Origin: Tretioscincus oriximinensis
Taxonomy: Eukaryota; Chordata; Lepidosauria; Squamata; Gymnophthalmidae
NCBI GenBank assembly: GCA_022410635.1
Contig: JAJVDF010000777.1
Span: 246,991 to 310,990, forward strand
Reading direction: 5' to 3'
DNA length: 64,000 nucleotides
The notes under the pieces are model-generated. The model was given only the letters and a program-made list of their open reading frames with translations, made no database searches and was not told where the DNA came from. A program made the translations under genes and the position numbers. This document shows positions 18,792 through 29,197 of this stretch, in pieces; the stretch's first letter is position 1; each line of letters opens with the position of its first letter.

Positions 18792-19483
18792 TAATTATCC
18801 ATTGGATTCTGAGGGTTTAATCCTGCCCTTCATTGATGGTTTGAAAACCTTTGCTGTTGCTTTAAAAATCTTGGTGTGTACTGAAGTAAGTGCCCCTCTT
18901 GCACATCAGTTTGTTATAACAAGGTCTTGCAGAACAGGCAGGGGCCCAAAAATCAGTTTGTTATACTGCAGATTTTGTTACAAAAAGGCTTGTTATAGCA
19001 GGGGCATTTTTACATTGTTCTCAATGGTTTTCTGCCAGGACTTTCTAGTTTGTTTGATACACTGATAATTTTGTTATAATGGTGTTTTTTATAATGAGGC
19101 TTCACCTGTATTACCATTTTATCCACTATCACAATTTGTACGTTTAATATATATATTATTTATTTCTTCCTGTATCTTTTTCCAATATTCCCATATGATT
19201 TCACATTCCCACACCATAAGATAATATAACCCTCTGTGGTGGCACCCATGCCAGCATAAGCCATTTATATTTGAGAAAACCTGGAGAAGCAGAAAGACAG
19301 AAATAGACATCAGTATGAGACCCCCAGGAATGCAGCAGGAGCATCCCACTCCCTGGAGTGCAGCCCTCCAGCTGCCTTGTAGCGTGGGTTTCTCAGGCAG
19401 AGAGGACATCTGACGGAAGAAGAGGGACAGGCTCCTTCAATGGGGATTGCTTCCTTGGAAGATGCGCCGGTATCCTACATAAG

Positions 19484-19757
19484 AACATAAGAAGAGCCAT
19501 ACTGGATCAGGCCACAGCCCATCAAGTCCAGCCTTCTGTCCCACACAGAGGCCCACCAGATGCACCTGGGCAGCCTGAACAGAGGAAGCAAAATATGCAC
19601 CTGTTCATGACTACCTGCAAATGGTATCTCAGGAGTCCTGCCTGTTGCTTCATCCCGGAGGCAGCATCCAGACATCCATCCTAGGACCCATTTATACCCT
19701 TGGTGTCCATAAACCTGTCTAGTCCTGTCTTGAAACTATCCAAGCTGTTAGCTACCA
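19484..19757 (-). mobile_element. CR1-type LINE 3' end, minus strand
   Basis: Begins with the tail AAGAACATAAGAAGAGCC, i.e. the reverse of the (TTCTTATG) CR1 end, and runs through GGCCCACCAGATGCACCTGG, TTGCTTCATCCCGGAGGCAG and TTGGTGTCCATAAACCTGTC to a break at 19757 where plus-strand CR1 sequence begins. The two CR1 pieces are head-to-head. Confidence 0.85.
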
Positions 19758-19789
19758 CTGGGTAGTGGGAGGGAGGCTTCTTGTAGTGC

Positions 19790-20200
19790 CTTATTTGATT
19801 GTTAGGCATATAGAGAGGAGGGTGTGTGATGGGCATGCTGACTGCATGATAACTTGCCTGCCGGGTGCTAAGGTTGCGGACATAACGATGCATTTAGACA
19901 GGCTGATAGGGAGTGCTGGGGAGGAGCCAGGTGTTGTGGTACATGTTGGTACCAACGACATTGGGAAAGCCAAGCGGGAAGTCCTGGAAGCCAAATTTAG
20001 GTTGCTAGGTAGAAGATTGAAATCCAGGACCTCCAAGGTAGCATTTTCTGAAATGTTACCTGTTCCCCACAAAGGGTCAGCTAGACAGGCAGAGATTAGA
20101 AGCTTCAATATGTGGATGAGGCTGTGGTGTTGTGTGAGGAAGGATTTAGATTTGTCAGGAACTGGAGGACATTTTGGAACAGGCCATACCTGTACATAAG
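19790..20200 (+). pseudogene. CR1 ORF1 SGNH/GDSL-type esterase domain remnant
   Basis: The frame (visible as 144 codons from 19765) reads IVRHIERRVC, CLPGAKVADI, VVVHVGTNDIG, EAKFRLLGRRLKSR and FSEMLPVP. Gly-Thr-Asn-Asp (about 19948-19959) is the block III motif of SGNH hydrolases, and this is the order of the esterase found in ORF1 of many vertebrate CR1 elements. The block I Gly-Asp-Ser is altered (VVPYL). In active CR1 the domain belongs to the RNA-binding ORF1 protein; its role in retrotransposition is not settled. After the RSFNMWMRLW segment the frame runs out of similarity and stops. Confidence 0.8.
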
Positions 20201-20439
20201 GGATGGGTGGCACTTGAACCAAGATGGAACCAGACTGCTGGCGCTTAATATTAAAAAGGTTGCAGAGCAGCTTTTAAACTGATACCTGTTGGGGGAAAGC
20301 TAACAGGAGCTGGGCAGCATCCAGTTCAAGTTAGTGTAAATGTAAATGCAATTATTGGGGAACAGAATTATTAATATAATATTGTATTAGTAGGGGAACC
20401 AGGTTGCAGTATTCAAGTAAATAAGCAAACCTGCACCAG

Positions 20440-22045
20440 AAAAGGGCATATAAATGTCTGTATGCAAATACTAGAAGCCTCTGAGCAAAAATAGGGGAGT
20501 TGGGATGCTTAGTGAATAATATATTGATATTATTGGCATAACTCCTTTATTCTCAGCCGGGATAGCCAGATATACGTATTAATGATCCACAAAAAATACA
20601 AGCAGCAAGAAGACAAGATAATCGAATAGAACAAATAACAAAAATGATAGTAAATGATCAAAAGAAAATACCTTCCTCAATATATAATTTTCTAAATAAT
20701 AAAAACAACGACATAATAAACAAAATTGTAGACAGATGGAATCACGATGTAAATATAAGTACTCCCAAAATACTGATATCTATTAAGAATATAAAGGTGG
20801 AGAAGATGAACAACTTAAAAGAAGCTAGTAGGAAAATTTTGCATAGATGGCATAAGACCCCCCCTATTCAACTAGCTCATATTGCACCTAATATTTCCAA
20901 TCAATGTTGGTTTGGATGTCAAACCAGAGCCAATTATTTTCATGTATTTTGGCAATGACAAGAAGTGCAAAATTACTGGTTGAAAATCCAGAAGGAAATA
21001 AACAAAATATATAACAACAACTTAGTTTTAACGGAAAAACGGTGTTCTTTTTATTAGAGTTAGGCCAAGTAGGGAACATTCAAGTTAAAAATATTATTGA
21101 ATGTATGTTAACTTGTGCTCAAATAACATTTTTGAAAGGATGGAAAAATATTTCTAAGCGAACGATAAATGAATGGCAAGAATATTTGATTCAAAAAATG
21201 GTGGTAGAAATTAGGAATAGTAGAATTAATAATAGTGACAATGTACAGAATGTGATGCAAGTTAAACAAAATTGGGACTTAATTAAAAATTATCTGTTAA
21301 TGTCTATACCAAATCAAGCTACAAGAGTTAGAATTAATATCATTTTTACATTGTAAAATTGTATTCAAATTATGTTCCCTTTGCCTTGTTATTTCAATGT
21401 ATTATTTCTGTAATTTTCAGGGGGAGGGGTTGTGGGGAATAAATATGAAAAAATTATATACATATCTATGTATATATTATGTATATATCTAAAAGAAATT
21501 ATTGGCATAACTGAAACAATGAGATACAGTTATCCAAGGTTACAAACTATACAGAAAAGATAGGAAAGGGCGAACTGGTGGTGTAGCCTTGTATGTTAAA
21601 GAAGAGAGTGAATCCACAAATGCTGTTTTTCCAGGTAAAACAGACCCATCCACAGAAGCACTGTGGATAACATTATCAGGTGACAAAACAAATTTAATAT
21701 TGGAAGCATGATACCGGCCTCCTAAACAAACACCTGAAAGTGAGACTCATTTGGAACGTGAGGTCATTGAAGCTTCCAAAAAGGGAAGGATAGTGATATT
21801 GGGAGACTTCAACTATCCACACATAGATTGAGTAAACTCTTGTTTAACTCACAAAAAATAAATAAAATTCCTACATGCTAACTGATTGCTTCCTAGAGCA
21901 GGTGGTTTTAGAACCAACCAGGGCCAAGGAAATCCTGGATTTAGTCCTAAATGAACAGGATCTGATACAAGGTGTAATTGTTACTGATCCTATGGGTAAC
22001 AGTGACCACAACACAATAACTTTCAACTTGGATAGAAAATTGTCA
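20440..22045 (+). pseudogene. CR1 ORF2 apurinic-type endonuclease domain remnant
   Basis: Starts with a KCLYANTRSL-like segment at about 20450, DIIGITET interrupted by the L1 insertion, then RTGGVALYVKEES (about 21570-21610), ALWITLSG, YRPP, GDFNYPHIDW (about 21800-21830) and SDHN (22001-22012). GDFN and SDHN are catalytic-site motifs of the APE-type endonuclease that nicks the target DNA. In-frame stops (for example after LILEA and at DW) and a small deletion show it is dead. Confidence 0.8.
20544..21497 (+). mobile_element. L1-type LINE 3' end inserted in CR1, with 15-bp TSD
   Basis: Flanked by the exact direct repeat ATTATTGGCATAACT (20529-20543 and 21498-21512). The inside reads a 5'-truncated L1 ORF2 C-terminus: LNNKNNDIINKIVDRW, KILHRWHKTPIQLAHI-like, CWFGCQTRANYFHVFWQ, KIQKEINKIY, GWKNISKRTINEWQEYLIQK and NWDLIKNYLL. 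A 3' UTR with GGGGGAGGGG and AATAAATATG precedes an A/T-rich end. Removing it restores the CR1 frame DIIGITET. Confidence 0.9.
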
Positions 22046-22312
22046 GCAGTTCAAACATAGAATCCTCAAACTTTCAGAAAGGAAATTTTCCCAAGATGAG
22101 GAAAATGGTAAAAAGAAAATTAAAAGGGAAAGTGATAAAAGTCCAGTCCCTTCAAAAAGCATGGACACTATTTACAAATACAATATTGGAAGCTCAAATA
22201 CAATGCATTCCCAAGAGAAGGAAGGGTTCCACCAAGTCCAAGAGCAAACTTATATGGCTTACCACTGCAGTAAGGGAAGTCATTAGAATGAAGAGAAGCT
22301 CATTTAAAAAGT

Positions 22313-22425
22313 CCACCAAAGGGGTTAGTAGCAGTTAGAGACTAACAGGAGAAAAGTTAGTTTCTAAGTGCTACTAGCTCCATTGCTGGACTTCCTACTG
22401 GACTAACATGGCTATTTCTCTGAAA
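22313..22425. mobile_element. 113-bp insertion of repeat F with 13-bp TSD
   Basis: Flanked by TCATTTAAAAAGT at 22300-22312 and 22426-22438. The insert contains GTTAGTTTCTAAGTGCTACT, CCATTGCTGGACTTCC and CTAACATGGCTATTTCTCTG. Removing it joins the CR1 reading SSFKKWKAYLVRRKEEYKL. A 13-bp duplication suggests retroposition rather than cut-and-paste transposition. Confidence 0.8.
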
Positions 22426-22779
22426 TCATTTAAAAAGTGGAAGGCTTATCTAGTGAGGCGAAAAGAAGAGAATATAAATTGAGGCAAACCAAATGCAAGG
22501 TGGTAGTCAGGAATGCAAAGAAAAACTTTGAGGAGCACATTACAAAGAATACTAAAAGAAATAATAAGAATTTCTTCAAATACATCAGAAATAGGAATCC
22601 TACCAGAAAAGTGGTCGGACCACAAGATAACAATGGACAGAAGGGACATAAAGTAGGACATGGAGACTGCAGAGAGATTAAATTAGTTTTCCCTCTCAGT
22701 TTTCACTGAAGAGGACAGAGAGTATGTACCTGCAATGGAACTAGTCTTTTCAGGAATTGCATCAAAGGAATTAAACTGG

Positions 22780-23145
22780 TCAGAAATAACAAGGGAGGAG
22801 GCCCTTGCTAGCCTTAATAAGCTGAACATTAATAAATCCCCAGGGCCAGATGGCATCCATCCAAGAATTCTTAACTAACTCAAATGTAAAATTGCTGAAC
22901 TTCTAGCCAAAATATTTAATCTTTCCTTAAGATCAGGCACGGTGCCAGTAGATTGGAGGGTAGCTAATGTAACACCTGGAAATTATAGATCTGTCAGTTT
23001 AACATCTGTTCCAGATAAAATGTTGGAAATCATAATTAAGAACAAAATTATTAAACACATGGAGAAGCACACATTGCTGAATGAAACTCAGCATGGCTTC
23101 TGCAAAGGTAAATCACACCTTATAAACTTGTTAGAATTCTTTGAG
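22780..23145 (+). pseudogene. CR1 ORF2 reverse transcriptase N-terminal part
   Basis: Reads ALASLNKLNINKSPGPDGIH (22800-22860), LLAKIFNLSLRSGTVPVDWR, VANVTPG, NYRSVSLTSVPDKMLEIIIK, ETQHGFCKGKSHLINLLEFF. These are the first conserved blocks of CR1-clade RT. A short deletion removes the usual phrase between VANVTP and NYRS, and the element breaks off before the active-site block. Confidence 0.85.
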
Positions 23146-23274
23146 TGTGTTAATTTTTTTTATTATGTTATATTTTTTGTAAATAGACAAACAAAACAAA
23201 CAACAGAAAGAGCATATATTATAACGTAACGCAATCACATGACATACAAGTAAAATGAAAAAACCACCCACCCC

Positions 23275-23650
23275 TCCCCAAACAGATAAATATCAGTCCA
23301 AAAGAGTGAGGACAGACAAGGGAAAGCATTTTTTCACCCAGAGGGTCATTGTCCTTTGGAATTTACTTCCAGAAGAGGTGGTGATAGCTAGCAGTATGGA
23401 TAGCTTTAAGATTGGATTAGACAAGTTCATGGAAACCAAGGGTATAAACAGCTACTAGGTTGGATGGCTTGATGCTGCCTCTGAGATGGAGCAACAGGAA
23501 GTATTCTTGAAATACTATTTGCAGGGTGTCTAGAACAAGTGAAGATTTTGCCTTCTTCTGTTCCAGACTGCCCAGGTGCAATTGGTGAGCCACTGGGTGA
23601 GACAGAACGCTGGACTAGATGGATTCTGGTCATCTTATGTTCTTATTTGT
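23275..23650 (+). mobile_element. CR1-type LINE 3' end
   Basis: KRVRTDKGKHFFTQRVIVLW then EEVVIASSMDSFKIGLDKFM in frame, followed by GAGATGGAGCAACAGGAAG, CAGACTGCCCAGGTGCAATT and CATCTTATGTTCTTA. Probably the 3' end of the same CR1 as 19758-23145 after an internal loss; 23146-23274 is AT-rich unrelated filler. Confidence 0.8.
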
Positions 23651-24165
23651 GCAGGAATTCAGTACCGTTTTTTGTTTAATCTTTCTTCTGGTTTCTTTCA
23701 GACTATTATATTTTTCCTTTCTAATATTCCTAATTTTGTTTTTTAAATCTTTGGTGGGTTTTCAATGAGTCATCACCAGGGGAATGAGCTCAGAGCCTGG
23801 TCTGGGTGGATGAATGACCGGGCTGGGGAAGGGGAAATTAGACAGAACAGTTACCAAAATGTCAATATTTAGTCAGATGTCCGTGTTTTGATACCCTTGT
23901 CTGTATTTTAGTCTTGGGTAGAGTTTAGGGGGGGACTACAACTCCCATAACCCTCACCTCTTGTCCTACTTTGTAGTACTCTTGTCCTGGTTCCCAGTTT
24001 TGTGAATGTTTCACCAGACTGTTGGCGTGGATAGGAAGAAAGGGGTGTATATATTATGGGAAAGTGAAGAAATACAGACGTTTTGAAATGCAAGCTAAGC
24101 AATGTTTTAGGATACCAAGCTCCATTGGCCAAAAAGCTATGTGTTTTGGCTAGCTGTAAAAGTTC
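23651..24165. other. Unassigned; one ZNF143-like motif
   Basis: No gene recognised. ACTACAACTCCCATAAC at 23935-23951 matches the ZNF143/THAP11 core (ACTACA..TCCCA). Confidence 0.3.
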
Positions 24166-24169
24166 ATCA

Positions 24170-24580
24170 TGTAAAGATTGTTACATTGTAGAACAATTAA
24201 TTATGGCGGCACAAACTGTTATTGCGCAAAGCTGAAAAGATAAAAAATGACAAAACAAAGACAAAGTGGAATCATTATATTGCTGATCCGTTAATCACTG
24301 ATTCTTTGAATGGGAAAACCAATCTGCTTAATGTTAATCAATGGATGGGTAACTGGTATATGTTAATTATTTGGTTTTGAATTAATAGTGCAGTGAGCCT
24401 AAAAATTATATATTGTAGTGGAGCCTTCATTAACAATGTAAGATAGAACTGCATAATGTTTACACTTTGCCTAACCTTACCTGTCCGGAGGGGGTAGGTT
24501 AGGGAGGGTTTCGGGTACAAAATTGGAAATAGAAATAAAATAAAAGATTTGAAAATCAAATAAAAAACCAAAAATAATCA
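24170..24580 (+). pseudogene. L1-type LINE 3' remnant
   Basis: A frame reads AAQTVIAQ.K with KMTKQRQ and an A-rich 3' end (AAATAAAATAAAAGATTTG, AATAAAAAACC). Composition and position of the A-rich end suit an L1 3' UTR. Moderate to low confidence. Confidence 0.4.
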
Positions 24581-24674
24581 ACACGTGGAACTGAGCCCAG
24601 GAGCCAAAAGACGATATCTTTCAGGAACAACGTGATGTGCTGTAAATCATCTTGCCCAGCTACATTTAGGGATA

Positions 24675-25140
24675 TTTGGAATCATAGAACCATAGAGCTG
24701 GAAAATGCAGGATTGACTAAACCATCCCAAACAGGGAGCTGCCCAGTCTCTATTTGAAGACTCACCACCTCCTCGTTATTACGGTCAGGAAGATTTTTCT
24801 GATCTATATCTACTTCCTTGCAGTTTCATCCCATTGTTTCTAGTTCTAGTTTCTCATGTGTCAATGAGAACAATGCTGATCCCCTGCTTTGTAGCAGCCC
24901 TTCAGATATTTGTAGACCACGATCAGGTCTCCTCTCAGTTTTGCAGATTAAACATCCCTACCCTTTAACTGTTTCTTCTAGGACTTGGTTTCCAGCCCAC
25001 TCACCATCTTTATAACTCTCTTTTGAACTTTCTCTTGATTATCACTATCATTTTTAAATTAGGGTGCCCAGAATCGAACACAGGACTCTAAGTGTGGTTG
25101 GACCGAAGTATTGTAATACTTTGTTAGTATTTGGCTGACC
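24675..25140 (-). mobile_element. CR1 LINE 3' end, (ATTCTATGA) type, minus strand
   Basis: AATCATAGAACCATAGAGCTGG, CTAAACCATCCCAAACAGGG, TTTGAAGACTCACCACCTCC, CCTTCAGATATTTGTAGACC, TCAGGTCTCCTCTCAGTTTT and AACACAGGACTCTAAGTGTG are reverse-complement CR1. Minus-strand frame shows RPHLEC-like and LKRGD-like segments. Confidence 0.85.
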
Positions 25141-25664
25141 TGTTCAGGCCTCTACTAAGCTCAGATTTTGAACGAAAAGTGTTGACCTTAATCTGAGACT
25201 CATTTTCCTACATCTTTGGTGGGATTGTGTAGGTAACTGCAGACTTAATGGCATTTCCCAAAATATTAACAATCCTCTATTGGGCTTTTCACACCCTGGC
25301 TGAAATGGTCACCACTGAATCCCCTTTGAAACCTGTCCTTTCCAGGCAGAGAGCAGGTCTCCTGTTCTTCCCTGCCCGACCCAACATGGGTTTTCCAATT
25401 TCGAGGCCAAATTGTGGAGAGGAAAAAACATCACAACCTGAGCCAGACACAGTTGGTTCCTTTGAGACAGAAATGGGGATATATATATATGCATTCATTA
25501 TTACTATGTATCTATTTTACAATCAAATAAACATTTATTGTATTATATAACTGTGTTTCCATAATATTATAGCCTCCTTTTTTATACAGACCAAGAAAAA
25601 ATCTTTATAACTATATATATGTTTGATTTATCTTATAACCTTTTAATTTTCCACTACCAATTAT
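25141..25664. other. Unassigned AT-rich intergenic sequence
   Basis: No element recognised; (AT)n at 25476-25490 and 25610-25620. An open frame at 25248-25550 (plus) has no known domain. Confidence 0.3.
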
Positions 25665-26106
25665 TCCTAGTAGAATTAGCCCGTTGCATTATGGTAAAGC
25701 AAAAGCCTCTAGCCCCTCCTCTCCCTTCCTTCCATCCATGCCTCTGCACATTCACTTTCCCCTCATATACCTCTTTGACTTGCTGATTCTTTCTTTCCTT
25801 CTTTCCATTTTCCTTTCTTTCCTTCTTCCTTACCCTCCTTCTTTCTTTTTTCCGCTTTAATTTCCTTCTTTCCCTTCCCTTTCATCTTTCATCCATATCT
25901 TCCTTTGTTCTTCCTTTGCTTCCTTTCCCTCCCAGTACTGGTCCCAGTACTGAACCCTGGTTATTCCACTTCTCACACCTTTCTACCCAGAGAACTGTCC
26001 ATTTATTACTTCCCTCTGTTTTCCATCTCTTAGCCAGTTTCTAGCCCAAGACTCTGGTCTCTGGAGGTTGCAAAGTTCCGAGCCCTTTCACTGACCATTA
26101 TACCTC
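25665..26106. repeat. Family G repeat with long polypyrimidine core
   Basis: Begins CTAGTAGAATTAGCCCGTTG and ends GACCATTATACCTCGG. The core (about 25720-25935) is CCTT/CTTT polypyrimidine. A second copy with the same two ends is at 57086-57420, so this is a defined element rather than an isolated microsatellite. Confidence 0.6.
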
Positions 26107-26995
26107 GGAATGTATACCTCCTACCACCTGAAGGGAACCAAACTTTCTATGACCAAGCAAGTAAAGGATCTTGGGGTGCTGGTGGACCATTCAATAAAGA
26201 TGTCAACCCAGTGTGCAGCAGCAGCAGCAAAAAAGGCAAATTCCATGTTGGGGATAATTAGGAAAGGAATCGAAAATAAATCAGCAAATGTTGTTTTGCC
26301 TCTTTATAAATCTGTGGTGAGGCCACATTTGGAATACTGAGTTCAGTTCTGGTCACCACATCTCAAGAGGGGCATTTTGGAACTGGAGAAGGTGCAGAAA
26401 AGGGCAACAAAAATGATCAAGGGTCTGGGGCACCTCCCTTATGAAGTCAGGCTGCAACGTCTGGGCCTCTTCACCCTCGAAAGGCGACGTTTGAGAGGTG
26501 ATGTGATTGAAGTGTACAAAATCATGCATGGGATAGACAGGATGAACAGAGAAAAAATGTTTTATCTGTCACACAACGCAAGGACCAGGGGGCCCTCCTT
26601 GAAACTGATGGGCAGAAAAGTGAAAACAGACAAAGGAAAGTATTTTTTCACCCAGAGGGTCATCGGCCTGTGGAATTTACTTTCTGAAGAGGTGGTGGTA
26701 GCTAAAAGCTTGGATAGTTTCAAGACAGGACTAGACAGGTTTTTGGACACCAAGGGTATAAATGGATACTAGGATGGATGTCTGGATGTTGCCTCCGGGA
26801 TGGAGCAACAGGCAGGACTCCTGAGTTACCATTTGCAGGGAGTCATGAACAGGGGCATATTTTGCTTTCCTCTGTTCAGACTGCCCAGGTGCATCTGGTG
26901 GGCCTCTCTGTGACACAGAATGCTGGACTTGATGGACTGTGGCCTGATCTAGTATGGCTCTTCTTATGTTCTTATGTTCTTAATGTTGGACTCTG
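26107..26995 (+). mobile_element. CR1-type LINE 3' half, best-preserved C-terminus
   Basis: Reads almost continuously: KDLGVLVDHSIKMSTQC, KKANSMLGIIRKGIENKS, LYKSVVRPHLEY (one stop), LEKVQKRATKMIKGLGHLPY, LGLFTLERRRLRGDVIEVYK, GRKVKTDKGKYFFTQRVIG, EEVVVAKSLDSFKTGLDRFL and DTKGINGY, stop. Then 3' UTR to the repeat TTCTTATGTTCTTATGTTC (26964-26990), the terminal 8-bp unit repeats of CR1. Only a few inactivating changes, so a fairly young copy. Confidence 0.9.
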
Positions 26996-27861
26996 TCATA
27001 CGCTTTTTATTATATGTACAGATATCTGTCCCCAGCATGTCACAGAATACCTCAATTACATTACTTTTCTTTACGCTCACCCTTGATTCCCTCCCTACAT
27101 CTCCTCCCTCCTCCCCTTGCCCCTTCACGGTGGGTCCTTCCTTAATGTATCTTCCATAGTAATAACCTTATCCTTCTGTACAATTCTGCTTTCCCGACTA
27201 TATCCCTTATCCATTTCCATGATTTCCCAGCATTCTCTTCTCATGGGCGTCCTTCTATTTATTCCCATCAGTTTTCCTCTAATTCGATCAAACTCTAATT
27301 GCTCCAAAAGTCTATGTATTTGTGTGTTTGAAAACACAGTACATTTAGGTTTGCCTTCACTGATTATGGAAATATACCTCCTCTGCATCATCGATGACCT
27401 TCAACTAGGAAGCTCCTCCTTTCCTTGACAGACCCCCCCAATTTGCTCCCCCCCTCAATTTCCATCCATACACCCCCAAAACACTGATCGTCTGCTTTGC
27501 ACCTTGGAAGGAAACTGGCACCTCATACAGGGACATCTTTATGCTTCCAGCTTGGAAGCTGAGGTCTTCACATCCAGCCCACCTATCCAGATACAAAAGC
27601 CCAAGTGTTTGGAGTAGTCTCTCCTCTTGCCCCCCCCATGTCCTGTTCGTCTGCTGCCTGGAAGAGACACAGGAACTCGCTGTTGATTTAATGTATGGAT
27701 ATATATAAAGTTGCTCACATGGGTCTGAGAGACGGATGTTTTCAGGGAAATCAAGTGACAATGAAGAACTTTAGAAAAGCAGAGGGTCCAGCATCTATCA
27801 GACATCCATCTCCCTCCGGCGTCAATTTCTCCAGATGCCACCTTCTAAGTTACTCCTACCA
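26996..27861. other. Unassigned; open frames without known domain
   Basis: 27125-27391 (minus) encodes 88 residues rich in charged residues with MGINRRTPMRRECWEIMEMD; I do not recognise it. It may be a fragment of a LINE ORF1. 27405-27841 (minus) also holds open frames without recognisable domains. Confidence 0.3.
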
Positions 27862-28705
27862 ACTGCTGAGGACAAAAGGCTTTCCGTGGCAGAGCAGGAA
27901 AAGGACCTTGGAGTGCTGGTGGGCAGCTCAATAAAGGTGTCAAATCAGTGTGCAGCAGCAGTGAAAAAAAGCAAATTCATTGTTAGGGTTAAGTTAAGAA
28001 AGGAATTCAAAAGAAATCAGCAAGGGTCATTTTATCTCTTTATAAATCTGTGGTGAGGCCACATTTGGAATCCTGTGTACAATTCTGCTCACCACATCTC
28101 GAAAAAGATATTGTGGAACTATAGAAGGTGCAGAAAAGGGCAACAAGAATGATCAAGGGGCTGGAACAGAATTCCTTTTGAAATTAGGCTGCAATGTCTG
28201 GGACTCTTCAGCCTCAAAAGACAGCATTTGATCTGATTGAAGTGTATAAAATCATGCATGGGATGGATAAGGGGAATAAAGAAAAAATATTTTCCCTATC
28301 ACACAACACCAGAACCAGGGGGCTTTCCTTAAAACTGATAGGCAGAAGGGTTAGGACAGCCAATGGAAAGTGTTTTTTCACCCAGAGGGTAGTAACTGGT
28401 CTATGGAATTTGCTCCCAGAAGAGGTGATGGTATCAAGCAGCTTGGACAGTGTTAAGACAGGATTAGACAAGTTCATGGAAACCAAGGGTATCATAGCTA
28501 TCAGGATGTATATTCTGACCCTGCCTCCAGGATGGACCAACAGGCAGGATTCCTAAAGCAAGGTTTCAAGAACAGGTGAAGGTTTTACCTTCTCCTACTG
28601 CTTCAGATGCCCTGGGGCAATTGGTGAGCCATTGGTGTGAGACGGAAGGCTGGACTAGATGGACTCTGAGCTCATTTAGCAGAGGTCCTCTTAGGTTTTT
28701 ATGAT
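27862..28705 (+). mobile_element. CR1-type LINE 3' half
   Basis: KDLGVLVGSSIKVSNQCAAA, a stretch with lost frame, RPHLES-like, MIKGLEQ-like, IMHGMDKGNKEKIFSLSHNT, LSLKLIGRRVRTANGKCFFT, DSVKTGLDKFMETKG. Ends near CATTTAGCAGAGGTCCTCTTAGG. Frame broken in several places. Confidence 0.85.
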
Positions 28706-28736
28706 CTCCAGGTACCACCTTTAGGTTGGAGAAGCA

Positions 28737-29197
28737 GGCAGGCAGGATAGCTCAGTTGCTTAGGAATTCGTCTCTCGCCTGGGAGATGGGGTTTCGAAGC
28801 CCTGTGTTGGACGTGGGGAGGGCTGAACACCTTCCACTAGCCTGTAGCTCTAGCCAACCCAGCTATTCGAAAGCAGGAACTGCAAGAAATTGCCACTGAC
28901 TGCAAGTAGATACAAGGGAACCACCAGAGACTGGTGGGGAAGATAGAATGTCAGCCTTCGGGCAAAATATATCCTTGTAAGCCACTTTGAGTCCCTTTGA
29001 AAGGTGAGAAAAAGTGGGGTATAAGNNNNNNNNNNNNNNNNNNNNNNNNNNNNNNNNNNNNNNNNNNNNNNNNNNNNNNNNNNNNNNNNNNNNNNNNNNN
29101 TCTTCTTCTTCTTCTTCTTCTTCTTCTTCTTCTTCTTCTTCTTCTTCTTCTTCTTCTTCTTCTTCTTCTTCTTCTTCTTCTTCTTCTTCTTCTTCGT
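28737..29197 (+). mobile_element. tRNA-derived SINE with (TTC)n tail and N gap
   Basis: Same subfamily as 12800: GCAGGATAGCTCAGTTGCTT, GGGGTTTCGAAGCCCTGTGT, GCTATTCGAAAGCAGGAACT, TCGGGCAAAATATATCCTTG, TAAGCCACTTTGAGTCCC, GTGGGGTATAAG, then 75 N (29026-29100) and about 95 nt of pure (TTC)n. Sits in or beside CR1 sequence that continues at 29198. Confidence 0.85.

Larger units (their letters stand above)
17958..19108. mobile_element. pogo/Tigger-like DNA transposon remnant
   Basis: Left end CAGGTGAAACCTCGTTATAA and right end (reverse complement) CAGGTGAAGCCTCATTATAA, the style of Tigger ends. TA follows the right end (19109-19110) and a decayed TG precedes the left end, in line with a TA target. 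Interior motifs such as TTTTGTTATAC...GAAACC are typical of the non-autonomous derivatives. No transposase frame remains. It hosts family C (18115-18280) and family A (18404-18791) insertions. Confidence 0.65.
17150..19260 (-). pseudogene. Minus-strand L1 remnant with nested insertions
   Basis: Reading on the minus strand: 19260-19111 encodes a Cys-Trp-x2-Cys...His...Trp-Glu-Cys segment (HHRGLYYLMVWECEIIWEYW) followed by KIQEEINNI; after the Tigger-like insertion, 17955-17590 continues with LVGGWKDMTKWLISKWYNYI and the C-terminus; 17195-17150 is 3' UTR with AATAAAG. The GC-rich TIR element (17196-17553) splits the 3' UTR and the Tigger-like element (17958-19108) splits ORF2. Confidence 0.65.
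19758..23145 (+). mobile_element. CR1 LINE, near-complete but dead (ORF1, EN, partial RT)
   Basis: The most complete retrotransposon in the window. ORF1 esterase at 19790-20200, endonuclease at about 20440-22045 and reverse transcriptase start at about 22780-23145. It is split by an L1 (20544-21497) and by a 113-bp insertion (22313-22425). The RT stops before the catalytic YLDFSKAFD and FADD-type motifs, after which sequence is unrelated until CR1 3' UTR resumes at 23280. Stops and frameshifts in every domain show it is inactive. Confidence 0.85.
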
